This document shows, piece by piece, positions 63,684-64,000 of a DNA stretch of 64,000 bases (within the stretch, counting starts at the first letter, position 1; every line of letters begins with the position of its first letter). A program made the position numbers and the translations under genes. The notes under the pieces were generated by a model. The model saw nothing but the letters and a program-made list of their open reading frames with translations. It made no database searches and was not told where the DNA came from. Location of the stretch: the NCBI RefSeq assembly GCF_020171945.1, contig NZ_JAIVAP010000020.1, positions 1 through 64,000 of the forward strand. The letters are read 5' to 3'. The stretch is from Bacillus infantis. GTDB taxonomy: Bacteria > Bacillota > Bacilli > Bacillales > Cytobacillaceae.

Positions 63684-64000
63684 TGGCTGTTCTGCTGTTG
63701 GTTGATATCCAGAAGGCATTCGAGGATTTTTCCTGGGGCGAGCGGAATAATCCTGGTGCGGAAAGAGAGGCTGCAAGGCTTTTGGACCATTGGAGAAACT
63801 GCAATATGCCGGTGATTCATGTCCAGCATACCTCCCATAGAAGGGAATCCCTGTTTTTCAAAGGAAGCATAGGCCATCAATTCAAGGAAGAAGTGAAGCC
63901 TGCAGCGGGGGAAAGCATTATCCAGAAAAGCGTCAACAGTGCATTTATCGGCACGTCCCTTGAAGCTTTGCTTAATAATCTAAAAAGCAAAGAGCTTGTC
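63683..64000 (+). CDS. Isochorismatase/cysteine hydrolase family protein, cut by window end
   Basis: First 106 codons of a cysteine hydrolase. The N-terminal strand with the catalytic Asp is VLLLVDIQKAFEDFSWGE; the PVIHVQHTS strand and the Lys-containing IIQKSVNSAFIGTSL segment also match. The catalytic Cys would lie just beyond the window. Homologues include nicotinamidases and isochorismatases; which applies is unclear. It overlaps the AhpD-like gene by 1 base. Confidence 0.85.
   Translation, partial: MAVLLLVDIQKAFEDFSWGERNNPGAEREAARLLDHWRNCNMPVIHVQHTSHRRESLFFKGSIGHQFKEEVKPAAGESIIQKSVNSAFIGTSLEALLNNLKSKELV

Overview
The window is a chromosomal segment of a spore-forming Bacillota, most likely a Bacillaceae species. 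It opens with the 3' end of an rRNA operon (23S tail, 5S, terminator). It then follows the gene order known from Bacillus subtilis almost step by step: yebE-yebG, a 12-gene purine operon purEKBCSQLFMNHD behind a PurR operator and a guanine-type riboswitch, a YerA-type deaminase, yerB, yerC, pcrB, pcrA, ligA, camS, proline-type symporters, gatCAB. Ribosome binding sites are strong and TTG/GTG starts are common, as expected for this group.

Layout. 1-2160: rRNA tail, a repeat-rich spacer, yebE/yebG and the pur control region. 2201-15001: de novo purine biosynthesis. 15-25.4 kb: a convergent 37-codon membrane peptide, a DUF2892-like protein, YerA, lipoprotein YerB, regulator YerC, PcrB, PcrA, LigA and CamS. 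25.4-26.3 kb: three 215-bp tandem repeat units. 26.3-32.6 kb: NERD protein, P5C dehydrogenase, a frameshifted sodium:solute symporter with a 34-aa partner peptide, and an intact paralogous symporter.

32.9-44.8 kb is the most interesting region. It matches the manganese-oxidase (mnx) locus of marine Bacillus spores: a 1217-aa multicopper oxidase (MnxG-like) preceded by two ~100-aa subunits (MnxE/MnxF-like), a MnxD-like protein and two paralogous membrane proteins. Around them are flanking genes on both strands: a TlpA-like thioredoxin, an SCO1-like copper chaperone, a His-rich/acidic protein, a 54-aa protein with 12 cysteines, and several small proteins. By eye, MnxD, E, F and at least five flanking proteins end small domains with the same pattern (hydrophobic-I/V-P-x-x-x-I-x-x-I/V), which suggests one expanded family of small beta-rich domains around the oxidase. 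Two genes have a perfect SigmaK-type -10 element (CATANNNTA) at the right distance, which fits expression in the mother cell and deposition on the spore.

44.9-50.3 kb: isocitrate lyase, YueI, Nudix, a structured intergenic repeat, VanW-family, cupin, and an MFS transporter behind a likely leader peptide and hairpin. 50.5-53.7 kb: gatCAB. In B. subtilis gatCAB directly follows the proline symporter opuE, so about 18 kb here looks like an accessory block inside conserved backbone. 53.9-64 kb: thioredoxin-like protein, nitronate monooxygenase-like protein, Nudix, a dicarboxylate/amino-acid symporter, PlsY, a methyltransferase, signal peptidase I, a DAO oxidoreductase, a lipoprotein, two unannotated-size small proteins, an Lrp-type regulator, an AhpD-like protein and a truncated isochorismatase-family gene at the edge. 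No CRISPR array, tRNA gene, transposase or prophage gene was seen.
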